Notes: generated from the letters alone by a model not told the origin. A stretch of 64,000 nt of DNA from Hyphomicrobiaceae bacterium (GCA_022842785.1 JALHOW010000001.1:868001-932000); one strand, 5' to 3'; numbered from the stretch's first letter, positions 42,043 through 51,304 are shown. A program made the numbers and translations.

Positions 42043-44292
42043 TCAGTTGTATCTCACTACGCCGTAGAGGCGGATCGTGCGCCCGGGCTGAAGCACTTCG
42101 TCCTTCTTGTAGGAGACGTGATTGCGCACATCCTGGTCGAGCAGATTCTCGCCCCTGAGCCCGATGGTCATCTGCGGTGATATCCGGCCGATCTCGGGTT
42201 GCAGCGCGAATGTGTACGAGAGATCGGCATTGAGCAGCGTGTAGCCATCCGTCGGCGTGTCCTTGATATCGTCGAGTGCCACCTTGTCCTGGTCGAAAGC
42301 GTGGAGTGCAAAAACACGCGCGAGCCAATTGGCATCGCGATAGTAGATACCGGCGCCGAGACGATGCGGCGGAATGCGCGGGACATAGCCGCCACCGGAA
42401 AACTTCGCGTGGACGAAGTCGTACTGCCCTTCAAAGCCGATCACGCCGCGCCCAAAGGACAGGGCATCCCACTGGGCGGAAAGCTCCACGCCGCTGAATG
42501 CCGCATCGCGTTGGGAGAACACGAGCTGATCCGATGCCCCGTGCGCGTGATCATGATCGTCGTCATCATCATCGTGATCGTGCTCGCCGCAGGAGCCGAG
42601 CGTTCCCTCGCATTCGATGCCCGTGAAGCGCTTGAAGATGAAGTTGCGGTAGCGCGTATGGAAGGCGGTCGCGTCAAAACGCACCGCACCGCGCGCACGC
42701 TTGAAACCGAGTTCGATCGTCGACGCCTTCTCGACCTTCAGATCCGGATTGCCGATCTCGAAAGTACCAGCCGCGTGATGCAGCCCCTTCGAGAAGAGCT
42801 CCGCGACATCCGGCGCGCGCTCGGTGTACTGGCCGGTCAGACGCGCGACCACGCCGAGCGGCAGTTCATAGAGCGCACCGAGACTGGCACTTTTCGGGGC
42901 AAATGAGCGACTGCGCTTCTCGACATGATAGTGGAAGTGATCATCGTGCGCTTCGATCTCGACGCCCGTCCCCTCGGCGCGAACGCTCTCGATGCGCGCT
43001 GCCGCCTGCAGCCGCAGGCGCTTCGTGATCTCGAGTTCTTCAAACCAGAAGGCGGCAATGCTGTTCGAACGCGCCGGCGGATCGATGAGCCCATCCATCT
43101 CCTCGGCGAGATGGTCGTCGTAGATGAAGCCCCGCACGCGCTTCTGGTCGAAGTGCACGCCGACGGCACCACGGAAAATGCCAAGCGGCGAGTTGAAGGC
43201 CTGATGCTGGACTTCGAGGCGCGCTTCGTGCTGGCGGTTCGTGTAGCGGCTCTCGATCTCATCGTGGAAATGATCGTCATGCGCGTGAGCGACGATCTCA
43301 TCGTGCTTGTAGCGGGTGGTGCCGAGCCAGAAGCGGATAGCCTCGATGCCATAGTCGTTGATGCGCCATTCGCCGCGCGACTGGAACTTCTCCTGGTCGA
43401 GATCGATGCGCGGCCGGTGATCCTCGGCCTCCTCACCCGGAATGCCGTAGAAGCTCTTGAAGCGGGTGTATGAGACGCCGATGAACCCGCTCTCGCCGAC
43501 AATGGAGGCGCCGAGCGAATAGCCGGAGCTTTCGACGAACGAGTTAGCCTGCCGGCCACGCGGCGTGTCGTAGTCGTCGGCCTGACGACGGAAGGCATCG
43601 GCATAGAGGACGATGTTGCCGGCGCCGGAAATGACCTTGAAGCCACCATCGTGGCTGTCGTCGACGGAGCCGAGCCCGCCCTTGAGCACGGCGCTGAAGC
43701 CATCCTTGGGCATGAACTGCGGAATGCGATCGTTCGAGACGTCGACGACGCCGCCAATGGCCTGCGAGCCGTAGCGTAGTGTCGCCGGACCGCGGATGAT
43801 CTCGACGCGCTCGGCCGCGAATGGATCGATCGGCACGGCATGATCCTCGGACAAGGCCGAGACGTCGTGCGAGCCGATGCCGTTTTCCTGCACGCGCACG
43901 CGGAAGCGATCGAGACCGCGAATGATCGGTCGGCTGGCGCCAGGCGCGAATGTCGAGGCGGTGACGCCGGGCTTCTGCGCCGTCACATCACCGATGTTGG
44001 ACACGGGCCGCGCCTCGATCTCCGGGCCGCTCATGACGGTGATCGGGACAAAGGCATCCTCATCGACGAGCAGCGTGCCCGGCAGCGGCGCAGGCGCGGC
44101 CACGGGCTCGGCAGGAACGGCCACGGTTGCCGGGCGCGGCTGAGGCGCCCGACGCGGGCGCTGCACCGGGCTTGGGCTTGTGACGACAATGCCCGGGAGC
44201 TGGATCTGAGCTTCGGCCTTTTCCGCCAAGACGCCAGCAACCGCCAGAAGCGCCATCCCACCCTGTAGCCCTCGATAGAACCACAACCGCAT
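42043..44292 (-). CDS. znuD: ZnuD-like TonB-dependent outer-membrane receptor with His/Asp-rich loops
   Basis: A 749-residue outer-membrane receptor. Signal peptide, Pro-rich spacer, a plug domain (IGDVTAQKPGVTASTFAPGASRPIIRGLDRFRVRVQENGI; PIDPFAAERVEIIRGPATLRYGSQAIGGVV) and a beta-barrel ending in VRLYGVVRYN-type sequence. Three predicted extracellular loops are His/Asp-rich (around residues 340, 452 and 570, the last with an EHDHDDDDDDHDHAHG stretch), which is the hallmark of zinc receptors such as ZnuD. A Zur-like operator precedes it and a TonB gene is divergent. An in-frame TTG at 44298 is an alternative start, but the ATG at 44292 has a GGGGG Shine-Dalgarno. Zinc is inferred; nickel or cobalt is possible. 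Confidence 0.82.
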   Translation of the reverse strand: MRLWFYRGLQGGMALLAVAGVLAEKAEAQIQLPGIVVTSPSPVQRPRRAPQPRPATVAVPAEPVAAPAPLPGTLLVDEDAFVPITVMSGPEIEARPVSNIGDVTAQKPGVTASTFAPGASRPIIRGLDRFRVRVQENGIGSHDVSALSEDHAVPIDPFAAERVEIIRGPATLRYGSQAIGGVVDVSNDRIPQFMPKDGFSAVLKGGLGSVDDSHDGGFKVISGAGNIVLYADAFRRQADDYDTPRGRQANSFVESSGYSLGASIVGESGFIGVSYTRFKSFYGIPGEEAEDHRPRIDLDQEKFQSRGEWRINDYGIEAIRFWLGTTRYKHDEIVAHAHDDHFHDEIESRYTNRQHEARLEVQHQAFNSPLGIFRGAVGVHFDQKRVRGFIYDDHLAEEMDGLIDPPARSNSIAAFWFEELEITKRLRLQAAARIESVRAEGTGVEIEAHDDHFHYHVEKRSRSFAPKSASLGALYELPLGVVARLTGQYTERAPDVAELFSKGLHHAAGTFEIGNPDLKVEKASTIELGFKRARGAVRFDATAFHTRYRNFIFKRFTGIECEGTLGSCGEHDHDDDDDDHDHAHGASDQLVFSQRDAAFSGVELSAQWDALSFGRGVIGFEGQYDFVHAKFSGGGYVPRIPPHRLGAGIYYRDANWLARVFALHAFDQDKVALDDIKDTPTDGYTLLNADLSYTFALQPEIGRISPQMTIGLRGENLLDQDVRNHVSYKKDEVLQPGRTIRLYGVVRYN

Positions 44293-44322
44293 TCTCAACC
44301 CCCTCGACTTGCTGACGTATGC

Positions 44323-44347
44323 TATAACGTTACTGTTATAATGTTAC
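44323..44347. promoter_or_regulatory. Zur-like direct-repeat operator between znuD and tonB
   Basis: An 11-bp unit TATAACGTTAC (44323-44333) is repeated as TATAATGTTAC (44337-44347) after a 3-bp spacer, 31 bp before the znuD ATG on one side and 219 bp before the tonB ATG on the other. The unit resembles the alphaproteobacterial Zur half-site (TGTTATAA/TTATAACA type). Inference from motif resemblance and receptor type. Confidence 0.5.
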
Positions 44348-44566
44348 GTCTAGGGCAGAGAGCGAGCGGGGACAAGAGGTGCAAATGGCGGGCAAGACTG
44401 GCAGCAGCACGGTTGCCCTCGGCCTGTGGCCTCGTGGGCACGCCCCTTTGCGAGAGGCCGGCGGCCTCCCAGATGCATGAGGACCGCGTGGCGGCCGCGC
44501 CGCCCCTTGATTGCTGCGACGGAACATGGTGGAGAGCACGGATTGCACCGGGCACAACCGCAAGAG

Positions 44567-45634
44567 ATGACTGACGACGCTCCACCTGTGAAGCTGCCCC
44601 CACTTGGCGATCATCGCCCGGAGCGCGGCGACATGCCGTCCGATGCCGCTCGCGCGACCATGCCGCTGGAGATTTCGCCGAGTCCGAAAGATGCTGACGC
44701 CGCGCCGACAAAGGCTGCTGTTGAACTAGCGCCGGCCGATCCCGAGACCGCGCCCACCGTCACAGCACGCCATCCCATGCGCCGGACAGCCGCCGTGCTT
44801 GCGGCTGGCGGTGCGCATGTGCTGGTGCTGCTGGCCCTCGTCTCCGCTCCACCGCTCGAATACGGAAGCGGCGGCAGCGGTCAGGACGCGATCAGTGTCT
44901 CGATTATTTCGGCGAGCGCGCTCGACGCCCGCCAGCCCACAACCGACCTCGACGCAAAGTCAGCCACCGGTCAGATGTCGCCAGAGTTGGGTGACGACGA
45001 TCGAGAGAGCAAGGCCGAACCCGAGACGACGAAGCCACCCGAACCAGCCCGCGAACGTGCCGCGGATGAGATGGCAGAGCCTGATCTGCGTCTCGCGGCA
45101 CCTGCAGAGCCGGCACCTGAAGCCGTGCCCGACCAAGCGCCAAAGCTGACGAGCCCGCCGGAGCCGCCCGAAGAGACGAAAATGGCGAGCGCAGAGCCGC
45201 CAACCCAGATCGAAAAGAAGGAAGAGGCGCCGCCCGAGAAACAGGCCGCGCAGCCGAAACCCGAAACCCGAACGGACGGCGGTGAGACATCGGTCGGCGC
45301 GGCACCTGCTCCATCGCCCAAGGCGGCCGCTGCAGAGGCCAGTCGCGGGCAGATGATAGCCTACGGTATCGCCGTGCAGTCGGCCCTGCTTGCGGTCGAT
45401 CAGAGTGAGGCACGAGTCGCGCTCGCGGCGACCAAGGCCAAAGGCACTGTCGTCATCAAGCTGATTCTCGACCGGAGCGGCGCACTCACCCGCGCCGAAA
45501 TCGCTACCTCGAGCGGCATTCCTCGGCTCGACGAACTGGCATTGCTGCTGACGCGTCAGGCAAGTTTCCCGCCGCCGCCCGCAGAGTTGGCGGCCACCGA
45601 GCTCGCTTACACCGCCCCCATCCGCTTCCGATAG
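44567..45634 (+). CDS. tonB: TonB energy transducer
   Basis: TonB carries proton-motive-force energy from ExbBD to outer-membrane receptors. The protein has a cytoplasmic N-tail, one membrane helix (TAAVLAAGGAHVLVLLALVSAPP), a long Pro/Glu/Lys-rich periplasmic spanner and the C-terminal TonB domain (KGTVVIKLILDRSGALTRAEIATSSGIPRLDELALLLTRQASFPPPP). The ATG at 44567 gives about 355 residues; a longer frame to 44426 is less likely. It is divergent from the ZnuD-like receptor and shares the Zur-like operator region, so it is probably dedicated to metal uptake. exbBD are not nearby. Confidence 0.85.
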   Translation: MTDDAPPVKLPPLGDHRPERGDMPSDAARATMPLEISPSPKDADAAPTKAAVELAPADPETAPTVTARHPMRRTAAVLAAGGAHVLVLLALVSAPPLEYGSGGSGQDAISVSIISASALDARQPTTDLDAKSATGQMSPELGDDDRESKAEPETTKPPEPARERAADEMAEPDLRLAAPAEPAPEAVPDQAPKLTSPPEPPEETKMASAEPPTQIEKKEEAPPEKQAAQPKPETRTDGGETSVGAAPAPSPKAAAAEASRGQMIAYGIAVQSALLAVDQSEARVALAATKAKGTVVIKLILDRSGALTRAEIATSSGIPRLDELALLLTRQASFPPPPAELAATELAYTAPIRFR

Positions 45635-45977
45635 CTGCCTTTAGCGGCCTATGCTGCACTGCAAAATCAGCACTCTCGCTTTTGCCATTGTCGGCCATTA
45701 CACTTCACAAGCTCGTGAAGGCAGCGCTTGAACTGCCAGCGGCGCCGGCAACGTCACGCCAGAAGGCACGGTGCCGAGACACTGGGTTGAACAACGATCC
45801 AAGAGGCCAGCACGTAGCAAACCTGCTGCGTCGCCGGCCTTACGTTAGAGGCGCCCATATCGGGCACACATAGGACGATAGGCCTCGCATGGGTCTGCTG
45901 CCGGTTCTCGCGAAGCGGGTAACAAGCGCGCGCGCTCTCGGGCGGCCATTCGTCATTTCCCTCGGGATCCACATCAC
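45635..45977. other. Intergenic region between tonB and the ABC exporter, no gene seen
   Basis: About 340 bp without a convincing ORF, tRNA or strong hairpin. Short frames lack ribosome sites. It may hold the promoter for the ABC transporter. Confidence 0.35.
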
Positions 45978-47792
45978 ATGACCACAAGCGCGGGTACGCC
46001 CGACGCATCTGCAGCGCGCAACCTCGACCTCGATTGGCGGGTGGTCAGGAGCTTCGCACACTTCGCAAGCGGCTTCTGGCGTGGGGAAGGCGCGCGCCGC
46101 GCCTGGATGCTCACGATCGTGCTCGCGTTCTGTCTCCTGCTCAGCACGACGGCGACCGTCGCACTCAATCATTGGACGCGCTGGTTCTTCGATAGCCTCG
46201 AAGCCCGCGATGCGGTGGCACTCTGGGAGTCGGTGCTGGTCTTCTTCCTGATCATTGCTTGCATGGCCGCCATCGGCGTCGGCATCGTCCTCACGCGCGA
46301 ACGCCTGCAGGTGCATTGGCGGGCGTGGATCGTCGGCGACGTCGTCTCGCGCTGGCTGGGCCGCCGGCGCTTCTACCATCTTGCGCAATCGGGCAAGCAG
46401 CCGGCCAACCCCGAATACCGCATTGCCGATGACTCGCGCTGGGCGAGCGAGCCCCTCGTCGATCTCGGCATCGGTCTCGTCACCGCGATCATCTCGGCCG
46501 CAGCCTTCATCTCCATCCTCTGGTCGGTCGGAGGATCGTACACGCTCGCGCTCGGCGGCAGTCAGCTCACCATCCCCGCCTACATGGTGCTGATCGCTCT
46601 GGCCTACGGGGTCATTGGATCGCTACTCACCATGTGGGTCGGGCGGCGTCTCGTCGGCTATGTCGGCCGCAAGAATGAGGCCGAAGGCGACTTCCGCTTT
46701 GCCCTCATGCGCCTGCGAGACAATTCAGAAAGCGTCGCCCTCATGGGCGGCGAACAGAGCGAGCGGCGCATCCTCGCCCGCATCTACGACACCGTCGTCC
46801 AGCGCTGGCTGAGGATCGTCCAGCAGCATGGCCGGCTGACCTGGATCACGAACTCGATCGGCCCGATGACCCCCGTCGTACCGCTGTTGTTCGCGGCCCC
46901 AAAGTATCTGCAGGGTGAGCTGTCGCTCGGCGAGGTGACGCAGCTCGCTGCCGCCTTCTCGCAGGTGCAGATGGCCATTTCCTGGGTCGTCGACAATTTC
47001 AATCGCATTGCGGAGTGGTACGCCTCCGCGCGTCGCGTCATGGACATGGTCGATGCCTGTGACGACGTCGACCGGCGCGACGCCGAGGGCCCGCGCGGGA
47101 TCGCGATCACGCCGTCACCGAGCGAAGGCTTGGTGCTCGAGGGGCTGGCGGTCCACGATCCGGCGGGCCGCCCGCTCGTCGCCCGCGCCGACCTCATGGT
47201 GCCGCCGGCCACCTCGCTCGCGATCGCGGGTGACACGAGTTCGGGCAAAACGGCCATTGTGCGCGCGATCGCCGGCCTCTGGCGCGAAGGACATGGCACG
47301 GTCCACATCGGTGAACGGGCGCGGATCATGATCGCGCCTCAGCAGGGCTATCTGCCGCTCGCGACGCTGCGCGACGCGCTGATCTACCCCTCTGACGGCG
47401 CACCGCCTGCGGACGCAGAGATTGCTGCAGCGCTTGCCGGCGCAGGCCTCGGCCATCTGACCGGAATGCTCGACGACACCGGCCGATGGGACCAGTCCCT
47501 CTCGGCGGGCGAGCGCCAGCGTGTCGCCATTGCGCGCCTGCTGCTGCACCGTCCCGACGTGGTCATCCTCGATGACGCGATGACTGCGCTCGATGAAAGC
47601 GCGCGCGCCGATCTGTTGACGGCGCTGCGCGAGGCGATGCCCGAAGCGGCCATCCTCAACGTCGGTCAATCACCGCGCGTACTTCCTGGTGCTGGCCGCG
47701 CGCTCGCGCTCGAGCGAAGGCCCGGTGGGACGGTCGTCGGCGACCAGCCGCAGGCCTACGATCCGAAGCGCCCGATGACCGCCGACCTCTAA
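45978..47792 (+). CDS. SbmA/YddA-type ABC transporter with altered ATPase residues
   Basis: A 604-residue half-transporter: an N-terminal membrane domain of the ABC_membrane_2 type (WFFDSLEARDAVALWESVLVFF, RERLQVHWRAWIVGDVVSRWLGRRRFYHL; about six helices) fused to an ATPase domain. Walker A GDTSSGKTA (about residue 419) and signature LSAGERQRVAIARLL look functional, but Walker B reads DVVILDDAMTALDE with Asp in place of the catalytic Glu, and the switch-loop position reads LNVGQSP with Gln instead of His. The pump may hydrolyse ATP slowly or serve a regulatory role. SbmA/YddA relatives move vitamins, peptides or acyl-CoAs; the substrate is unknown. Confidence 0.8.
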   Translation: MTTSAGTPDASAARNLDLDWRVVRSFAHFASGFWRGEGARRAWMLTIVLAFCLLLSTTATVALNHWTRWFFDSLEARDAVALWESVLVFFLIIACMAAIGVGIVLTRERLQVHWRAWIVGDVVSRWLGRRRFYHLAQSGKQPANPEYRIADDSRWASEPLVDLGIGLVTAIISAAAFISILWSVGGSYTLALGGSQLTIPAYMVLIALAYGVIGSLLTMWVGRRLVGYVGRKNEAEGDFRFALMRLRDNSESVALMGGEQSERRILARIYDTVVQRWLRIVQQHGRLTWITNSIGPMTPVVPLLFAAPKYLQGELSLGEVTQLAAAFSQVQMAISWVVDNFNRIAEWYASARRVMDMVDACDDVDRRDAEGPRGIAITPSPSEGLVLEGLAVHDPAGRPLVARADLMVPPATSLAIAGDTSSGKTAIVRAIAGLWREGHGTVHIGERARIMIAPQQGYLPLATLRDALIYPSDGAPPADAEIAAALAGAGLGHLTGMLDDTGRWDQSLSAGERQRVAIARLLLHRPDVVILDDAMTALDESARADLLTALREAMPEAAILNVGQSPRVLPGAGRALALERRPGGTVVGDQPQAYDPKRPMTADL

Positions 47793-48067
47793 GGTGCCGC
47801 CTCGCATCCGCGCACTACTTGCGAAGATAAATAGATATTCATTCTGGAGCCCGACTTGGCCTTCGACGGTGGCTCTCTATGAATATTTGACAACAAACAT
47901 CAGGGTTTTTGCTTAGTCACTGCATGTCGCGGATGAGTTTCTATTCATCGCAGATATCATTCTAAGTATTAACCCATCTTTTTTCTTGCAGACGACAGGC
48001 AACCGCATGTAGAGCGGTTCTGTCACGCATGGGGATGCGCGCACACTTGAAAACTGTGGAGGTTTGA
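47793..48067. other. AT-rich leader region before the lysine-rich peptide gene
   Basis: About 275 bp markedly richer in A and T than the rest. It contains a perfect TTGACA (47887-47892) with a weak downstream -10 (TGCTTA) and a long 5' stretch before the peptide gene, consistent with a strong or regulated promoter. No other gene seen. Confidence 0.4.
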
Positions 48068-48271
48068 ATGACCCGTCTGCTCGCTGCTCTTGGTACGGCT
48101 GGCCTTGTCGCGATCGCCTCGGCGCTCCCGGCTGCTTCGGCTCCTGTTCTCTCGTCCGTCGCTGGCGTTTCCCAGTCTGACGTGACCACCGTCCAGGACA
48201 AGAAGCCCGCCAAGAAGAAGACTGCGAAGAAGAAGGCCCCGGCCAAGAAGGCCGCGCCGAAGAAGGGCTGA
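48068..48271 (+). CDS. Small exported lysine-rich peptide
   Basis: A 67-residue protein with a Sec signal peptide (MTRLLAALGTAGLVAIASALPAASA) and a mature part whose last third is a lysine/alanine/proline tail (KKPAKKKTAKKKAPAKKAAP). A GGAGG site precedes the ATG, and a strong terminator follows, making this a single-gene unit. The tail resembles the histone-like tail of the topA product in this window but is exported, so it could bind anionic envelope polymers or act outside the cell. Function unknown. Confidence 0.7.
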   Translation: MTRLLAALGTAGLVAIASALPAASAPVLSSVAGVSQSDVTTVQDKKPAKKKTAKKKAPAKKAAPKKG

Positions 48272-48321
48272 TTTTTGAGGGTGCGCGCGCCGGCTTAAGG
48301 CCGGATCGCGTTGCTCCATTC

Positions 48322-48358
48322 AAAGCCGCATCGGGATAACTTCCCGGTGCGGCTTTTT
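48322..48358 (+). terminator. Rho-independent terminator after the lysine-rich peptide
   Basis: An 11-bp stem GCCGCATCGGG/CCCGGTGCGGC (one T-G wobble; 48325-48335 with 48343-48353), 7-nt loop, flanked by AAA and TTTTT. Typical strong terminator. Confidence 0.92.
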
Positions 48359-48475
48359 CTATTGCCTGCCCTGCTGCGCGGCCCTCTGGATCGGCAAGGC
48401 CCGAAACGGTACATCCGATGCCGGGGCCGCCGTCATGGCGTGCCGAGTACAAAAAATGTCCTCAGGGAGCGCCAC

Positions 48476-49564
48476 GTGAGCACACCATCGATCGAAGTCC
48501 TGCACGAGCTCATCAAGCCGGCCCGCGAGGCGCTCTCGAAGGAGACGTGGGACTATCTCATGGGCGGTGCGGATACCGAGACGACGCTTGAGCGCAATCG
48601 CCTCACGATCGAATCCATCGCCTTCCGCCCGCGCGTCCTGCGCGATGTTGCGAACGTTGACCTCTCGACCATCTTCCTTGGCCACAAGCTAAGTCTCCCG
48701 ATCATTCTCGCGCCGATCGGCTCGCTGCAGGATCTCTGCCCCGCCGGCGGCCTTGCGCCAACGAAGGCGGCTGCAGCATACGGCGTCCTGCACATGCTGA
48801 GCTCCGTCTGCAAGCCGGGCCTCGAAGAAGTCGCCGCCGCCGCACCGAGCTATCCGAAGCTCTTCCAGCTCTATGTGCGTGGTGATGCTGCCTGGGTCGA
48901 CGAGCGCGTCGCGGCAGCGGTCGCGAGCGGTTATGCCGGCCTCTGCCTGACGGTCGACCTCGACTACTACGGACGGCGCGAACGCGACATCGCGAAACGC
49001 TACAAGCCGACGGCCCGTCGCGCGTCGGGTAGCTCGGGTGCAGGCGATCCCTTCCAGCAAGCCTTCTCGTGGGCCGACATCGCCCGCATTCGCAAGAATT
49101 GCCCGATCCCGATGATCATCAAAGGCATCGCGACGGCGGAAGATGCACGCATTGCCATCGATCACGGCATCGAGGTCGTCTACGTGTCGAACCATGGCGG
49201 CCGCCAGCTCGATCATGGGCGCGGCAGCCTCGGCGACCTGCCCGAGGTGGTCGATGCCGTGAAAGGCAAATGCCATATCGTCGTCGACGGTGGCATCTAC
49301 CGCGGTACGGATGTCGTGAAAGCGATTGCACTCGGCGCCGATGCCGTCGGGATCGGCCGCCTGCAGGGATTGGCGCTTGCAGCCGGTGGCGAAGCTGCGC
49401 TCACGCGCGCGCTCGAACTTCTCGAGGACGAGACGCGCCGCGTGCTGGGATTGCTCGGCTGCACGAGCTTCGGGCAGCTCGACCGCAGCTACCTCGCCAA
49501 TGCCACGCCACTTTCCCGACGCGGCTTCGACAGCGCTTTCCCGCTCCTCAGCGAAGGATACTGA
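48476..49564 (+). CDS. FMN-dependent 2-hydroxyacid dehydrogenase (LldD/glycolate-oxidase family)
   Basis: A 362-residue TIM-barrel flavoenzyme. Conserved parts: FRPRVLRDVANVDLST, LAPIGSLQDLCPAGGLA, LFQLYVRGD, LCLTVDLDYYGRRERD, the FMN-phosphate and active-site His region VVYVSNHGGRQLDHGRGSLGDLPEVV, and VDGGIYRGTDVVKAIALGADAVGIGR. Members oxidise lactate, mandelate or glycolate; the exact substrate cannot be read. The GTG at 48476 is chosen because AGGGAG precedes it and the upstream frame crosses a terminator. Confidence 0.86.
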   Translation: MSTPSIEVLHELIKPAREALSKETWDYLMGGADTETTLERNRLTIESIAFRPRVLRDVANVDLSTIFLGHKLSLPIILAPIGSLQDLCPAGGLAPTKAAAAYGVLHMLSSVCKPGLEEVAAAAPSYPKLFQLYVRGDAAWVDERVAAAVASGYAGLCLTVDLDYYGRRERDIAKRYKPTARRASGSSGAGDPFQQAFSWADIARIRKNCPIPMIIKGIATAEDARIAIDHGIEVVYVSNHGGRQLDHGRGSLGDLPEVVDAVKGKCHIVVDGGIYRGTDVVKAIALGADAVGIGRLQGLALAAGGEAALTRALELLEDETRRVLGLLGCTSFGQLDRSYLANATPLSRRGFDSAFPLLSEGY

Positions 49565-49694
49565 GCGCATCCACAGCGACTGCAGTGGATTTGTTCTCAT
49601 ATTGTTCTTGCGTCAGTCCCGTCTGGTCGCGTAGCCTGCAGCCATTGATCTCAATGGATCGGGCGGCGGGTGCCGCGGCATTGCGGGGCGCATC

Positions 49695-51224
49695 ATGTAC
49701 GGGCAGATCTCTACGCTCGCGTTCGTCGGCATCGAGGCGCGCCCCGTCGAGGTGCAGGTTCGCATCAGCGGCGGGCGGCACGTCTTCGCGATCGTCGGCC
49801 TGCCCGACAAGGCGGTGGCCGAAAGCCGCGAGCGCGTGCGAAACGCGTTGCACGCGGTAGGTCTCGCCCTTCCCTTCCGGCACATCACCGTCAACCTCGC
49901 ACCCGCCGACCTGCCGAAGGAAGGGAGCCACTTCGACCTCGCGATCGCCCTCGCGCTCATGGTGGCGACCGGAGCGATCGCACTCGATGCCGTCGAAGGT
50001 TACGCGGCCGTGGGCGAACTGGCGCTCGATGGCTCCATCCGTGCCGTTCCTGGCGCGCTGCCGGCCGCAATCGGAGCTAACGCGCTCGGCAAGGGCCTCA
50101 TCTGCCCGGCAAGCTGCGGCGCCGAAGCCGCCTGGGCTGCCGAAGACATGGCCATTCTTGCAGCGCCGCACCTCCTCTCGCTCGTCAATCACTTCAAAGG
50201 CACGCAGGTCATGGCGCGGCCCGCGCCGGGTGGTCCGGCCGGCCCCGAGACCATGCTCGATTTGGCCGATGTCAAAGGCCAGGAGAGCGCGCGCCGCGCA
50301 CTCGAGGTCGCCGCTGCCGGCGGACATAATCTCCTGATGGTGGGGCCGCCAGGATCGGGCAAGTCCATGCTGGCCTCGCGTCTCCCTTCTATCCTGCCAC
50401 CGCTTGAACCCGCGGAGATGCTCGAAGTCTCGATGATCAAGAGCCTCGCCGGAGAGCTTGGCGAAGGGCGCATCGCGCGTTCGCGCCCCTTTCGCTCCCC
50501 GCACCATTCCGCGAGCATGGCCGCGCTCGTCGGTGGCGGAATGCGTGCGCGACCGGGTGAGGTTTCGCTCGCACACCTGGGCGTGCTCTTTCTCGACGAA
50601 CTGCCTGAGTTCCAACCGAACGTGCTCGATGCCTTGCGCCAGCCGCTCGAAACGGGCGAAACCGTCATCGCGCGCGCCAATCACCGCATCACATATCCAT
50701 CGCGCTTCCAGCTCGTCGCCGCGATGAACCCCTGCAAATGCGGCGGTGCCGGTCCTGGCACGACGTGCAAGCGCGGCCCGCGCTGTGCCGACGACTACCA
50801 GGCGCGCGTGTCCGGGCCCTTTCTCGATCGCATCGACATGCAGATTGAACTCGCGCCCGTCTCAGCCGCCGATCTCGTCCTACCGGCACCGCGCGAAGGA
50901 AGTGCGGAAGTCCGTGCGCGCGTCGCCACCGCGCGCGCACGCCAATCCGCCCGTTTTACTACGCTGGGTGCAGCGCGTGTGCGCACGAACGCCGACAGCT
51001 CGGGGCGGCTGCTCGAGCAGATCGCCATGCCGGAAGAGAGCGGCCTCACGCTCCTTCGATCGGCATCCGAAGCCATGCGCCTCTCGGCACGTGGTTTCCA
51101 CCGCACACTCAAGGTCGCCCGCACCATCGCCGACCTCGACGGCGCCGAGCATGTCGGTCGCGCTCATATCGCCGAGGCCCTCAGCTATCGCGGAGAGGCC
51201 CTACGCGCGACGCGCGCAGCCTAG
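49695..51224 (+). CDS. comM: ComM/YifB, Mg-chelatase-like AAA+ helicase
   Basis: ComM is a hexameric helicase that promotes branch migration in natural transformation. The 509-residue protein has an N-terminal Lon-like domain (FAIVGLPDKAVAESRERVRNAL), Walker A GPPGSGKSMLASRLP, Walker B LFLDELPEF, sensor ARANHRITYPSRF and a four-Cys segment CKCGGAGPGTTCKRGPRCADDY typical of YifB. With dprA at 31 kb it suggests this organism handles incoming DNA, though no pilus genes are in the window. Confidence 0.94.
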   Translation: MYGQISTLAFVGIEARPVEVQVRISGGRHVFAIVGLPDKAVAESRERVRNALHAVGLALPFRHITVNLAPADLPKEGSHFDLAIALALMVATGAIALDAVEGYAAVGELALDGSIRAVPGALPAAIGANALGKGLICPASCGAEAAWAAEDMAILAAPHLLSLVNHFKGTQVMARPAPGGPAGPETMLDLADVKGQESARRALEVAAAGGHNLLMVGPPGSGKSMLASRLPSILPPLEPAEMLEVSMIKSLAGELGEGRIARSRPFRSPHHSASMAALVGGGMRARPGEVSLAHLGVLFLDELPEFQPNVLDALRQPLETGETVIARANHRITYPSRFQLVAAMNPCKCGGAGPGTTCKRGPRCADDYQARVSGPFLDRIDMQIELAPVSAADLVLPAPREGSAEVRARVATARARQSARFTTLGAARVRTNADSSGRLLEQIAMPEESGLTLLRSASEAMRLSARGFHRTLKVARTIADLDGAEHVGRAHIAEALSYRGEALRATRAA

Positions 51225-51304
51225 AACGCGTGCCGAACGTGCGGCTTGAGATTTCGCGGCCGACGGGGCAAGTAGCGCGCATGGGAAGTACAGGGGAGAG
51301 CGAT

